Positions 24,899 through 33,375 are shown, counted from the first letter of the stretch. The stretch: DNA of 64,000 bases from Mycobacterium dioxanotrophicus (GCF_002157835.1 NZ_CP020809.1:558001-622000); one strand, 5' to 3'. Numbers and translations: made by a program. The notes: a model not told the origin generated them from the sequence alone.

Positions 24899-25526
24899 CT
24901 AACAGCCTGGTTGGGCTTGGTTTTCGGGTGCGCGCCACGTAACCGGTAGGCCGCAATGGTGGCATCGTGCGCGACAATCAGGTCTGATGACCATCCAAGG
25001 CAGGGCTCGAACCCCCTGCAGAATCCAGGGTGACGTGTCCACCGCCAACTCGGGCCGCACGGCGTCGTAAATCGACCGGTCGAACGCCACCACCCGCACC
25101 TCCTCGACGCGGTTGACCACGCCGGCGATCGTCTTGATCGCGACGGTGACCGCGTCCTGCAAGCGGCCAGCCGTAGATGCCGGAACTGATCAGCGGGAAC
25201 GCGATGCTGCAGGCGACGAACTCGTCGGCGACCCCAGCGCCCGACGGTAACAGGATTGCAGTAGCGCACGATCCCGTTGGTCGGCCCGATAATTCGGGCC
25301 GACGGTGTGGATCACCCAGCGGGCCGGGAGATCACCTGCGGTGGTCCACCCGGCGTCCCTGGTGGCAAGACCGTGGGGAGGCGCTCGATGCAGTCCCGCA
25401 TGATCTCCGGCGGTGCACGGCGCCGTCGACCCCTCCTCCGCCCCGCATCGCGTTGTTCGCGGCGTGGACGATCGCATCGACGTGCTGCGCCGTGATGTCT
25501 TTGAGGACGGCAGTGACGGTCGGCAT
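24899..25526 (-). pseudogene. Macro-domain (ADP-ribose hydrolase-like) gene broken by frameshifts
   Basis: Pieces of one macro domain appear in order but in different frames. They are MPTVTAVLKDITAQHVDAIV with HAANNAMRGGGGVDGAVHR (from 25526), then AGWTTAGDLPARWVIHTVGP and NYRADQRDRALLQSCYRRAL, then IAFPLISSGIYGWPL, then VRVVAFDRSIYDAVRPELAV (to about 25045). At least three frame changes are needed, so it is a pseudogene unless the sequence has errors. Key features (NAAN, GGGGVDG, SxGIYG) survive. Macro domains remove ADP-ribose or bind its derivatives and often accompany toxin or NAD-based defence genes. It faces the TPR gene. Confidence 0.7.
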
Positions 25527-25569
25527 GACATCCATGGCGCCGATACCGGCCCGACGTTTGCCGTATCGG

Positions 25570-25609
25570 GGCCTCTCCGTCTGGCTACGTGCGCGGGTCG
25601 ATGGTCTTG
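25570..25609 (+). repeat. Right copy of perfect 40-bp direct repeat (putative attR)
   Basis: Identical to 21385-21424. On the minus strand it encodes the end of the GntR protein (KTIDPRT and stop at 25585-25587) and 15 bases downstream. Because the gene is intact on this side, this is probably the junction that kept the original target. Confidence 0.95.
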
Positions 25610-26322
25610 GCGTTGACGATGCTGAACGCGACCATTTCGGGGCGGTACCGGTCGTCGGCGTATTCGAACACCCGGCCGTTCTGATCCCGCGAGGTGCGGC
25701 GCTCGCGCAGCAGCGGACTGCCTGCCCCGATGCCGAGGTTCTCGGCGTCGGCGTCGGAGGCCGCCACCGCGTCGAGCACATGCTCCATCGAGTCGAAGTA
25801 GACGCCGCGGCCCGCCAGATAATCGGTCATCGAGCCGGAGTCGGTGTCGAAATCGAACAACAGCGAACCCACGGAGTCGATGAAGGTGCTGCGCTCGATC
25901 ATCGCGGGTTCGCCGTCGAGCAGGCGTACGCGCAGCACCTCGACCACGTAGTCGGTCGGGGCCAGGTCCAGCGCGACCTGGGCCGGTTCGGAGGCGCGCC
26001 GCCGGGCGACCTCCACGGTGCGGCTGCCGGGCGTGCGGCCGTTGCGCTGCGCCCATTGGGTGAACGGGGTGAACGTGTCGAGCGTCTGCGTGGCGTCGTG
26101 ACTGCGTACCACAGCGGGCTTGCCCTGCGAAAGCTTGATCAGTCCTTCGTTTTTCAGGGTGGCCAACGCTTGGCGCACCGGGCCGCGGGACACCCCGAAC
26201 TCGGTGCACAGCGCGCTCTCGGTGGGCAGGGACTCACCGATCAGATAGTCCCGCCGGACGATGCGCTGGCGTAATTCGCTCGCGACGTGGGTGTGCCGGG
26301 GCAGCGAATCGGACGAAGCCAT
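25585..26322 (-). CDS. GntR/HutC-family regulator with UTRA domain
   Basis: This 245-residue protein has an N-terminal winged helix (residues 6-75: ELRQRIVRRDYLIGESLPTE, FGVSRGPVRQALATLKNEGL) and a UTRA effector domain ending EYADDRYRPEMVAFSI. The ATG at 26322 is chosen over GTGs at 26328-26331. Its own upstream region carries TTGTCAAGACAA, and the phosphonate operon promoter carries the same TTGT-N4-ACAA core, so it is the likely regulator of that operon (UTRA regulators often sense the imported compound). The island now separates the two. It may also control the divergent alkyl sulfatase. Confidence 0.85.
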   Translation of the reverse strand: MASSDSLPRHTHVASELRQRIVRRDYLIGESLPTESALCTEFGVSRGPVRQALATLKNEGLIKLSQGKPAVVRSHDATQTLDTFTPFTQWAQRNGRTPGSRTVEVARRRASEPAQVALDLAPTDYVVEVLRVRLLDGEPAMIERSTFIDSVGSLLFDFDTDSGSMTDYLAGRGVYFDSMEHVLDAVAASDADAENLGIGAGSPLLRERRTSRDQNGRVFEYADDRYRPEMVAFSIVNAKTIDPRT

Positions 26323-26343
26323 CGCCACCACCCTCTCTGACAG

Positions 26344-26355
26344 TTGTCAAGACAA
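26344..26355. promoter_or_regulatory. Probable GntR operator
   Basis: TTGTCAAGACAA is a perfect 12-bp inverted repeat (TTGTC/GACAA) 22 bases upstream of the GntR ATG and 66 bases upstream of the sulfatase ATG. A TTGACA reads on the minus strand within it (26351-26346). Confidence 0.65.
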
Positions 26356-26420
26356 GCATGCCAATAGTAATCACCGAAGTTCACCTGCCCGGCACAGCCA
26401 CGGATGGCAGGCTCGTCGAC

Positions 26421-28298
26421 ATGGAGCACAAGCCGCCCACCACCGTCATCACATCTGCTCACCAAGCCAGTTCCGGCACGTTGCCCTTCCCAGACACCCG
26501 CGATTTCGCCGACGCCGACTGGGGGTTCATCGGGGCGCTGGAACCCTGCGTCGTCAAGGCTTCCGACGGTCGGGTGGTGTGGGACAACGATTCCTACCGA
26601 TTCCTCGACGCGGACGCACCCGACACCGTGCACCCGAGCCTGTGGCGGCAAAGCCAACTGTGCGCCAAACAGGGGCTCTACGAGGTGGTCGAGGGCATCT
26701 ATCAGGTCCGCGGGCTCGACCTGTCGAACATCAGCTTCATCGAGAGCGACACCGGCATCATCGTCATCGATCCGCTCATCTCCACCGAGACCGCCGCGGC
26801 CGCGCTCGCGCTGTATCGGGCTCACCGGGGAAATCGTGCGGTCAGCGCTGTTATCTATACCCACAGCCACGTCGACCATTTCGGCGGCGTGCTCGGCGTG
26901 ACCAATCAGGCCGACGTCGACGCGGGCAAGGTGGCGATCATCGCCCCCGAACACTTCACCGAGCACGCCGTGCAGGAGAACGTCTACGCCGGAACCGCGA
27001 TGGCCCGCCGCGCGGCCTACATGTACGGCTTGGCGCTGGCCCGTGGACCGCAGGGGCAGGTCGGGTGTGGTCTGGGGCAGGCCGGATCGACCGGTGAGGT
27101 GGCCCTGATCGTGCCGACCGTCGACATCCGGGAAACCGGGGAAATCCACACCATCGACGGCATCGAGATCGAGTTCCAGATGGCGCCCGGCACCGAGGCG
27201 CCCGCCGAGATGCACTTTTACTTCCCGAAGTTCCGGGCGCTGTGCATGGCCGAGAACGCCACCCACAACCTGCACAACCTGTTGACGCTGCGCGGCGCGC
27301 TGGTCCGCGACCCGCACGGTTGGTCCGGCTATCTGACCGAGGCCATCGACACCTTCGCCGACCGCACCGACGTGGTGTTCGCGTCGCACCACTGGCCGAC
27401 CTGGGGCCGCGACAACATCGTGGAATTCCTGTCCCTGCAGCGCGATCTCTACGCCTACCTGCACGACCAGACGCTGCGGTTGCTCAACCAGGGCTACACG
27501 GGCATCGAGATCGCCGAACAGTTCCAGATGCCGCCCGCGCTGGAGGCGGCGTGGAACACCCACGGCTACTACGGTTCGGTGAACCACAACGTCAAAGCGG
27601 TCTACCAGCGCTACATGGGCTGGTTCGACGGCAACCCGGGCCGGTTGTGGCCGCATCCGCCCGAGGCCATCGCGCCGCGCTACGTCGAAGCCATCGGCGG
27701 CATCGACCGGGTCGTCCACTTGGCGCAACAGGCCTTCGATGACGGTGATTACCGTTGGGCGGCAACACTTCTGGACCACGCCATGTTCACCGAGGAGAAC
27801 CATGCCGGGGCCCGGGAGCTGTACGCGGACACCCTGGAGCAACTGGCCTACGGCGCGGAGAACGCGACCTGGCGCAACTTCTTCCTGTCCGGCGCCACCG
27901 AACTGCGTGACGGCAAATTCGGTACACCGACCCAGACCACGTCGCCCACGATGCTGGCGCAGCTGACACCCGAGCAGATGTTCGACACCTTCGCGATCAG
28001 CGTCAACGGCCCACGAGCCTGGGACCTCGACGTCGCCGTCGACATCACCTTCACCGACACGGGAGACAACTACCGGCTCACCCTGCGCAACGGAGTTCTG
28101 GTCTACCGCAAGGTGACTGCCGATCCGGCCACCGCTCAGGCCACCGTCACCCTGGCGAACAAGTTGCGGCTGTTGACCTTCGCGGCAGGCGACGCGGCAT
28201 CGCCAGGCCTGGAGATCACCGGTGACGCCGACGCGCTGCCGTCGCTCGTCGCGGTGCTGGACCGGCCGGACCCGGACTTCGACATCATCACGCCCTAG
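26421..28298 (+). CDS. Alkyl/aryl sulfatase, SdsA1/Rv3762c type
   Basis: This 625-residue metallo-beta-lactamase-fold sulfatase has the zinc motif YTHSHVDHFGG, further ligands in APEHFTEHAVQEN and AENATHNLHN, and the SHHWP motif. It has the C-terminal alkylsulfatase dimerisation and SCP2-like regions (LAQLTPEQMFDTFAISVNGP onward). Family members cleave primary or secondary alkyl sulfates such as SDS to alcohol and sulfate. No signal peptide is seen, so it is probably cytosolic. The ATG at 26421 is preferred to 26358. Its 3' end overlaps the convergent SDR gene by four bases. Confidence 0.9.
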   Translation: MEHKPPTTVITSAHQASSGTLPFPDTRDFADADWGFIGALEPCVVKASDGRVVWDNDSYRFLDADAPDTVHPSLWRQSQLCAKQGLYEVVEGIYQVRGLDLSNISFIESDTGIIVIDPLISTETAAAALALYRAHRGNRAVSAVIYTHSHVDHFGGVLGVTNQADVDAGKVAIIAPEHFTEHAVQENVYAGTAMARRAAYMYGLALARGPQGQVGCGLGQAGSTGEVALIVPTVDIRETGEIHTIDGIEIEFQMAPGTEAPAEMHFYFPKFRALCMAENATHNLHNLLTLRGALVRDPHGWSGYLTEAIDTFADRTDVVFASHHWPTWGRDNIVEFLSLQRDLYAYLHDQTLRLLNQGYTGIEIAEQFQMPPALEAAWNTHGYYGSVNHNVKAVYQRYMGWFDGNPGRLWPHPPEAIAPRYVEAIGGIDRVVHLAQQAFDDGDYRWAATLLDHAMFTEENHAGARELYADTLEQLAYGAENATWRNFFLSGATELRDGKFGTPTQTTSPTMLAQLTPEQMFDTFAISVNGPRAWDLDVAVDITFTDTGDNYRLTLRNGVLVYRKVTADPATAQATVTLANKLRLLTFAAGDAASPGLEITGDADALPSLVAVLDRPDPDFDIITP

Positions 28299-29050
28299 GG
28301 CAGGCCGCCGTCGGCACGCAGGATCGATCCGGTGGTGAAGCTCGCCGCGTCCGACATCAAAAATACTGCGGCACCGACGATTTCGTCCGGACTGCCGGCG
28401 CGCTGCAGGGCCAGGTGCCCGAACGGCTCGCCGGTCATGTCCCACGCCTTGCTGACATCGGTGAGGAACGGGCCTGCCATCAAGGTGTTGACGCGAACCG
28501 TCGGCCCGTAGGCTTTCGCCAGCCCCTCGGTCAGGACGTTGAGCCCGGCCTTGGCCGCGGCATACGGGAGCATGTACTGGTCCGGACGCAACGATCCGGA
28601 CGAGCTGACGTTGATGATCGAACCACCGCCATCGGCGACCATGCGCTCACCGATCAACGCCGACAACCGGAACGGGCCCTTGAGGTTGAGGTTGAACACC
28701 GCATCGAACAGCTTCTCCGTCACCGAGGACAGCGACGCGTACAGCGGTGACATGCCGGCGTTGTTGACCAGTACGTCGAGCTTGCCGAACCGTTCGTAGA
28801 CCGCGTCGACGAGGCCGTCGAGCTCATCCCACCGGCCGACGTGGACCTGGTAGGGAAACACGCTGCGGCCCGTCTCGGCGGTGATCTCCTCTGCCGTCGC
28901 CACACAGGACTGCAGATTGCGGCTCGCGATCACCACGTCGGCTCCGCAGCGTGCCGCGCCGAACGCGATCTCGCGGCCCAGCCCGCGGCTGCCACCGGTG
29001 ACGAGCACCACCCGATCGGTCAGGTCGAACAGTTCGTCGGCGTATCCCAT
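28295..29050 (-). CDS. Short-chain dehydrogenase/reductase
   Basis: This 251-residue classical SDR has the cofactor motif VTGGSRGLGREIAFG (TGxxxGxG), NNAGMSP, the Ser in NVSSSGSLRP, and YAAAK with catalytic Tyr and Lys. The C-terminus FLMSDAASFTTGSILRADGG is typical. The lack of Asp after the second strand plus SRNLQS suggests NADP preference. The substrate is unknown; next to an alkyl sulfatase it might act on alcohol products. It starts at ATG 29050, 20 bases from the divergent phosphatase GTG. Confidence 0.88.
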   Translation of the reverse strand: MGYADELFDLTDRVVLVTGGSRGLGREIAFGAARCGADVVIASRNLQSCVATAEEITAETGRSVFPYQVHVGRWDELDGLVDAVYERFGKLDVLVNNAGMSPLYASLSSVTEKLFDAVFNLNLKGPFRLSALIGERMVADGGGSIINVSSSGSLRPDQYMLPYAAAKAGLNVLTEGLAKAYGPTVRVNTLMAGPFLTDVSKAWDMTGEPFGHLALQRAGSPDEIVGAAVFLMSDAASFTTGSILRADGGLP

Positions 29051-29069
29051 GCGGCCATATGGTGTCACG

Positions 29070-29723
29070 GTGCAACTGCTTCTGGTCCGTCATGCGCTGC
29101 CTCTGCGTAGCGAGCCCGGTCAAGGTTCCGATCCGCACCTGTCGGAGGCCGGGGTCGAGCAGGCGAACCGGCTGCCCGCTGCGTTGGCTCGCTTCCCGAT
29201 TTCCCGGTTGGTGAGCAGCCCGCAACTGCGGGCCGTGCAGACCGCCGAGCCGGTCGCCGCAGCGCTGGGGCTGACGATCGACGTCGACGATCGGCTCGCC
29301 GAGTACGACCGGGACCTGTCGCACTATGTGCCCATCGAGGAGATCGCCAAGGAGAACCCTGAGGAACTGGCCAGGCTGGCCAGCGGGCACCTGCCGAGCA
29401 GTGTCGACGAGGAGGCCTTTTCCGCGCGCATCGCGGCTGCCGTCGCAGATCTGGTGGCTGCAGGCGACCACGACCAGACCGTGGCGGTGTTCAGCCACGG
29501 CGGGGTGATCAACGTGCTGCTGCACCAGATCCTGGGTACCGAGCGGCTGCTGTCCTTTCACGTCGACTACGCCTCGGTGACCCGGCTGCTGTCGTCGCGC
29601 AACGGCAAATTGGCGGTCGCCTCGGTCAACGGCAGTGAGCATGTATGGGATCTGCTGCCGCGGAATAGTCCGATGAGCGCTCGCGCGAAGAGCAATGAGC
29701 ACGGTGGTAAACAGATCCCGTGA
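29070..29723 (+). CDS. Histidine phosphatase (phosphoglycerate mutase-like)
   Basis: This 217-residue protein begins at a GTG and contains LLLVRHALPL (RHG-type phosphohistidine motif with Ala for Gly), SSPQLRAVQTAEPV and VFSHGGVINVL with the second catalytic His; Glu in EYDRDL is the likely acid. It fits general phosphatases of this superfamily rather than glycolytic mutase. The last ~15 residues (SPMSARAKSNEHGG) are encoded by a 24-base repeat also found at 32228, so the tail may be an insertion product. It overlaps the next gene by four bases. Confidence 0.82.
   Translation: MQLLLVRHALPLRSEPGQGSDPHLSEAGVEQANRLPAALARFPISRLVSSPQLRAVQTAEPVAAALGLTIDVDDRLAEYDRDLSHYVPIEEIAKENPEELARLASGHLPSSVDEEAFSARIAAAVADLVAAGDHDQTVAVFSHGGVINVLLHQILGTERLLSFHVDYASVTRLLSSRNGKLAVASVNGSEHVWDLLPRNSPMSARAKSNEHGGKQIP
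29671..29694 (+). repeat. Copy 1 of a 24-bp junction repeat
   Basis: This starts CGATGAGCGCTCGCGCG and ends AAGAGCA. It matches 32228-32251 with one mismatch (C versus T at position 12). It lies in the coding end of the histidine phosphatase, 26 bases before the next start. Confidence 0.8.
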
Positions 29724-30742
29724 CATCTCTGGAAGGCCTCGATCTCGTTGCCCTGGATCGCCACCTGCGGGCCGAGGGCATTGCCCGCACCGGTGAGCTG
29801 CGCGCGGAACTGATCGCCGGCGGCCGGTCCAATCTCACCTTCCTCGTCGCCGATGACGCCTCGAAGTGGGTGCTGCGGCGGCCGCCGCTGCACGGGCTGA
29901 CCCCGTCGGCGCACGACATGGCGCGCGAATACCGGGTGGTCGCCGCGTTGGCCGACACCGCGGTGCCGGTGGCCCGCGCGGTGACCATGAGCAACGACGA
30001 TTCGGTGCTCGGCGCCCCGTTCCAGATGGTCGAGCACGTCGAGGGACTCGTCGTGCGCAGCGCTTCGGAGCTGGCCGCGCTGGGCGACGAGGCAGTGGTC
30101 AGCGACAGTGTCGATGCCCTCATCCGGGTGCTGGCCGACCTGCACGCCGTGGATCCGGACGCGGTCGGGCTCGGCGACTTCGGTAAGCCCGCGGGATATC
30201 TGGAACGCCAGGTGCGGCGGTGGGGTTCGCAGTGGGATCTGGTCAGGTTGCCGGACGACCCGCGCGACGCCGACGTCAAACGGCTGCACCAGGCACTGTC
30301 CGAGTCCCTACCCGCGCAGAGCCGCAACTCGATCGTGCACGGGGACTACCGCATCGACAACACCATCCTGGCCGCCCAGGACCCGACGAAGGTTCTCGCG
30401 GTGCTGGATTGGGAACTCTCGACGCTGGGCGATCCGTTGTCCGACGCGGCGCTGATGTGCGTGTACCGCGACCCGATGTTCAACCTGATCCTGAGCATGG
30501 AAGCCGCGTGGAGCTCGCCTCAGATGCCGTCAGCCGACGAGCTGGCGAACCGTTATTCGGTGCAGTCCGGCCAGGATCTGGCGCACTGGGACTTTTACCT
30601 GGCGCTGGCCTATTTCAAGGCGGCGATCATCGCGGCAGGTATCGATTTCCGCCACCGCCAGGGTTCCGAAGCCGACGGCAGCTCGAGTGTCGGCGCGGCC
30701 GTGGCCCCGGCGATCGCGTCGGGGCTTGCCGCACTGCGCTGA
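29720..30742 (+). CDS. Phosphotransferase (APH family), FadE36/Rv3761c type
   Basis: This 340-residue protein kinase-like-fold enzyme has the nucleotide loop GGRSNLTFLVADD, catalytic loop SIVHGDYRIDNTIL (HGDxxxxN) and metal Asp in VLDWELSTLGDPLSD. This form is typical of acyl-CoA dehydrogenase-associated phosphotransferases (ACAD10-like), thought to phosphorylate hydroxy-acyl-CoA. The M. tuberculosis relative is misnamed FadE36 despite lacking a dehydrogenase domain. It overlaps the histidine phosphatase gene by four bases. Confidence 0.85.
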   Translation: MTSLEGLDLVALDRHLRAEGIARTGELRAELIAGGRSNLTFLVADDASKWVLRRPPLHGLTPSAHDMAREYRVVAALADTAVPVARAVTMSNDDSVLGAPFQMVEHVEGLVVRSASELAALGDEAVVSDSVDALIRVLADLHAVDPDAVGLGDFGKPAGYLERQVRRWGSQWDLVRLPDDPRDADVKRLHQALSESLPAQSRNSIVHGDYRIDNTILAAQDPTKVLAVLDWELSTLGDPLSDAALMCVYRDPMFNLILSMEAAWSSPQMPSADELANRYSVQSGQDLAHWDFYLALAYFKAAIIAAGIDFRHRQGSEADGSSSVGAAVAPAIASGLAALR

Positions 30743-30745
30743 GCG

Positions 30746-31153
30746 TCAGCTGCGCAACGCAGCCTTCAGATTCTTCTTCGCCGTTCGGCGCAGCTGGAAG
30801 ATCCGGGCGGTGCCCGCCGCCACCGTCAGCAGGCCGCCGCCCACGGCGGCCCCGAGAATGGCCACTCCCTTGGGCAGCGACCACCGCCAACCGAGGAAGG
30901 CCAGATCGACCGGATCGGTGTTCTGCGCGATAAAAATCAGCAGGACGATAAGAATCAGGAAACCCACGATCAGCGCTGACCAGAGGGCACCGGCCCGGGT
31001 GAACTTGGGGGCCGCCGGTTGCTGCGATTTGGCCGCCGCAGGCGGTTGTGACTTGGGCACATCCGGTGCTGACTTGGCCGAGTCCGGCTTCGGGGCCGTG
31101 GACGCGGGCTTCGGTTCCGGCTGATCGGGCGATGCAGGCAGATCGCTGGTCAT
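30746..31153 (-). CDS. LapA-domain (DUF1049) membrane protein
   Basis: This 135-residue protein has a disordered Pro/Lys/Ala-rich N-terminus (residues 1-50), then two hydrophobic helices (ALWSALIVGFLILIVLLIFI and GVAILGAAVGGGLLTVAAG) flanking a NTDPVDLAFLGWRWSLP loop, and a basic C-terminus. The helix-loop-helix fits LapA/DUF1049. It corresponds by position to Rv3760. The role is unknown. It is convergent with the phosphotransferase gene and divergent from proX. Confidence 0.78.
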   Translation of the reverse strand: MTSDLPASPDQPEPKPASTAPKPDSAKSAPDVPKSQPPAAAKSQQPAAPKFTRAGALWSALIVGFLILIVLLIFIAQNTDPVDLAFLGWRWSLPKGVAILGAAVGGGLLTVAAGTARIFQLRRTAKKNLKAALRS

Positions 31154-31291
31154 GTTTGTATCTTTGCCCGTATCGGCGGCAAAGCAAACAACCGGACGGT
31201 AAAGACCGGCAGCATGTCGGCCCTGCGGTTAGGGTCAGGAAAGCCGGCCGAGGTCATCGGATTCGGCTGCAGCCGTCGGAAGGACGTTCGC

Positions 31292-32233
31292 ATGCAGCAT
31301 CGAACCCTGGCAGTGCTCGCCGTTCTGCTCACCCTGATGGTGCCGGTGTTCACGGCCTGCGGCAGCGCGAATCCGCTGGGCGGCGGACAGATATCCGGTG
31401 ATCTGAAGTCGATCGTCGTCGGTTCGGCGGATTTCCCGGAATCCAAGATCATCGCCGAGATCTATGCCCAGGCACTGGAAGCCAACGGCTTTCAGGTCGG
31501 CAGGCAGTTCGGTATCGGCAGCCGGGAAACGTATGTACCTGCGGTACAGGACCACTCGATCGATCTGATCCCGGAATACACCGGCAACCTGCTGCAGTAC
31601 TTCGACAAGAACACCACCGCCACCACCTCCGACGCGGTGTTGATCGGGCTGCTCAAGGCGCTGCCCGGGGATTTGTCGATCCTGTACCCGTCGCCCGCCG
31701 AGGACAAGGACACCCTGGCCGTCACCGGCGAGACCGCTGCCCGCTGGAACCTCAAGACGATCGCCGACCTGGCCACGCATTCGGCCGAGGTGAAAGTGGG
31801 TGCCCCGTCGGAGTTTCAGACGCGGCAGACCGGGCTGGTGGGGCTGAAGGAGAAATACGGATTGGACATCGCGCCCGCCAATTTCGTCGCGATCAGTGAC
31901 GGCGGCGGTCCTGCCACCGTGCAGGCCCTGACCAACGGGTCCACCACGGCCGCCAATATCTTCAGCACCTCACCGGCCATCGGTGAGCACCATCTGGTGG
32001 TGCTCGAAGATCCGAAGAACACGTTCCTGGCCGCCAACGTCGTACCGCTGGTGGCCTCGCAGAAGATGTCCGATGAGCTCAAGACCGTGCTCGACGCGGT
32101 GTCGGCGAAGCTCACCACCGACGCACTCATCGCACTCAACACCGCCGTCGAGGGCAACAAGGGCGTGGACCCCGACGAAGCGGCGGGAAAGTGGATCAAG
32201 GACAACGGATTCGATCGGCCGGTGGGTCGATGA
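31292..32233 (+). CDS. proX: Osmoprotectant ABC transporter, substrate-binding lipoprotein
   Basis: This 313-residue protein has a lipoprotein signal (lipobox ending FTAC, Cys23) and an OpuAC-type periplasmic fold: SIVVGSADFPESKIIAEIYA, GSRETYVPAVQDHSIDLIPE and YTGNLLQYF. It binds glycine betaine or related quaternary amines outside the membrane. The ATG at 31292 is chosen because it begins the signal peptide. It is the first gene of proXVWZ and is conserved as Rv3759c. The stop codon lies inside a 24-bp repeat that precedes proV. Confidence 0.9.
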   Translation: MQHRTLAVLAVLLTLMVPVFTACGSANPLGGGQISGDLKSIVVGSADFPESKIIAEIYAQALEANGFQVGRQFGIGSRETYVPAVQDHSIDLIPEYTGNLLQYFDKNTTATTSDAVLIGLLKALPGDLSILYPSPAEDKDTLAVTGETAARWNLKTIADLATHSAEVKVGAPSEFQTRQTGLVGLKEKYGLDIAPANFVAISDGGGPATVQALTNGSTTAANIFSTSPAIGEHHLVVLEDPKNTFLAANVVPLVASQKMSDELKTVLDAVSAKLTTDALIALNTAVEGNKGVDPDEAAGKWIKDNGFDRPVGR

Positions 32234-32251
32234 GCGCTTGCGCGAAGAGCA
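32228..32251 (+). repeat. Copy 2 of a 24-bp junction repeat
   Basis: This is near-identical to 29671-29694. Its ATGA provides the proX stop (TGA 32231-32233), and it ends 10 bases before the proV ATG. The GAAGAGCAGAGGG run at its end can act as the proV ribosome site. Confidence 0.8.
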
Positions 32252-32261
32252 GAGGGCTTCG

Positions 32262-33371
32262 ATGATCACGTTCACCAACGTCACCAAGAGGTATCCGGAC
32301 GGCACCGTGGCCGTCGACGACCTCACGCTCGACGTTCCCGAGGGCACGCTGGCCGCGTTCGTCGGACCATCGGGCTGTGGAAAGACCACGTCGATGCGGA
32401 TGATCAACCGGATGATCGAGCCGACGTCAGGCACTCTCACCGTCAACGGCGAGGATGTCACCAAGGTGGATCCGGTCAAACTGCGCCTCGGTATCGGCTA
32501 CGTGATCCAGAGCGCGGGGTTGATGCCGCATCAGCGCGTCGTCGACAACGTGGCCACCGTGCCGGTGCTCAAGGGTGAAACCCGGCGCGCTGCACGCAAA
32601 GCCGCGCTCGGCGTGCTCGAGCGCGTGGGTCTGGATCCCAAGCTCGCCAACCGCTACCCGGCCCAGCTGTCGGGCGGTCAGCAGCAGCGGGTCGGGGTGG
32701 CCAGGGCGCTCGCGGCGGATCCGCCCATCCTGCTGATGGACGAGCCGTTCAGTGCCGTCGACCCCGTGGTACGCGAGGAGCTACAGACCGAAATCCTGCG
32801 GCTGCAAAGCGAATTGCGCAAGACCATCGTGTTCGTCACGCACGACATCGACGAGGCGGTCAAACTCGGCGACAAGGTCGCGGTGTTCGGCAGGGGCGGC
32901 GTGCTGCAGCAGTACGCCGATCCGGCGTTCGTATTGTCCAATCCCGCCAACGAATTGGTGTCGGGCTTCGTCGGCGCCGACCGCGGCTACCGCGGGCTGC
33001 AGTTCTTCAAGGCGACCGGGCTGCCACTGCACGATATCCGCCAAGTCGCCGAGGCCGATATCGACGCGTTGCAACTGGCTCCTGGCGAGTGGGCACTGGT
33101 GCTGCGGGCCGACGGCAAGCCGTACGCGTGGATCAACGCCGAGGGAGTCGAGGTGCACCGCAAGGGAAGCACGCTGTATGACAGCAGCGTCGGGGGCGGC
33201 TCGTTCTTCCGGCCCGACGGCAGCCTGCGGCTCGCGCTCGACGCGGCGCTGTCCTCGCCGTCGGGACTCGGGGTGGCGGTCGACGACGACGGCCGGCTGT
33301 TGGGCGGTATTCGGGCCGACGACGTGTTGGAGGCCCTGAAGAAACAGCGTCGCGTACCGAAGGTCGGGTAG
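32262..33371 (+). CDS. proV: Osmoprotectant ABC transporter ATPase
   Basis: This 369-residue ABC ATPase has Walker A GPSGCGKTT, the signature LSGGQQQRVGVARALA, Walker B ILLMDEPFSAVDP and the H-loop FVTHD. The C-terminal ~115 residues form a degenerate CBS-like region (LGGIRADDVLEALKKQ), as in OpuA/ProV proteins that sense ionic strength. It energises uptake through ProW/ProZ at the inner face of the membrane. Confidence 0.92.
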   Translation: MITFTNVTKRYPDGTVAVDDLTLDVPEGTLAAFVGPSGCGKTTSMRMINRMIEPTSGTLTVNGEDVTKVDPVKLRLGIGYVIQSAGLMPHQRVVDNVATVPVLKGETRRAARKAALGVLERVGLDPKLANRYPAQLSGGQQQRVGVARALAADPPILLMDEPFSAVDPVVREELQTEILRLQSELRKTIVFVTHDIDEAVKLGDKVAVFGRGGVLQQYADPAFVLSNPANELVSGFVGADRGYRGLQFFKATGLPLHDIRQVAEADIDALQLAPGEWALVLRADGKPYAWINAEGVEVHRKGSTLYDSSVGGGSFFRPDGSLRLALDAALSSPSGLGVAVDDDGRLLGGIRADDVLEALKKQRRVPKVG

Positions 33372-33375
33372 CGGT

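Larger units (their letters stand above)
21425..25609. mobile_element. 4.2-kb island inserted at the 3' end of a GntR gene
   Basis: The segment lies between two perfect 40-bp repeats. It contains an IS110-type transposase remnant, a noncoding stretch, a membrane NTPase-TPR gene and a decayed macro-domain gene. The simplest history is site-specific integration at the 3' end of the GntR gene, with the right repeat restoring its stop codon. Before insertion, the transporter stop and the GntR stop would have been about 67 bases apart and convergent. No intact integrase is visible, so mobility was lost or supplied in trans; duplication by recombination is the alternative. Confidence 0.7.

Noticed and set aside
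26241..28445. A 734-residue open frame on the minus strand
   Set aside because: It is wholly antisense to the alkyl sulfatase, whose motifs are complete. The reading is His/Arg/Gly/Val-rich with no domain, typical of the complement of a high-GC gene.
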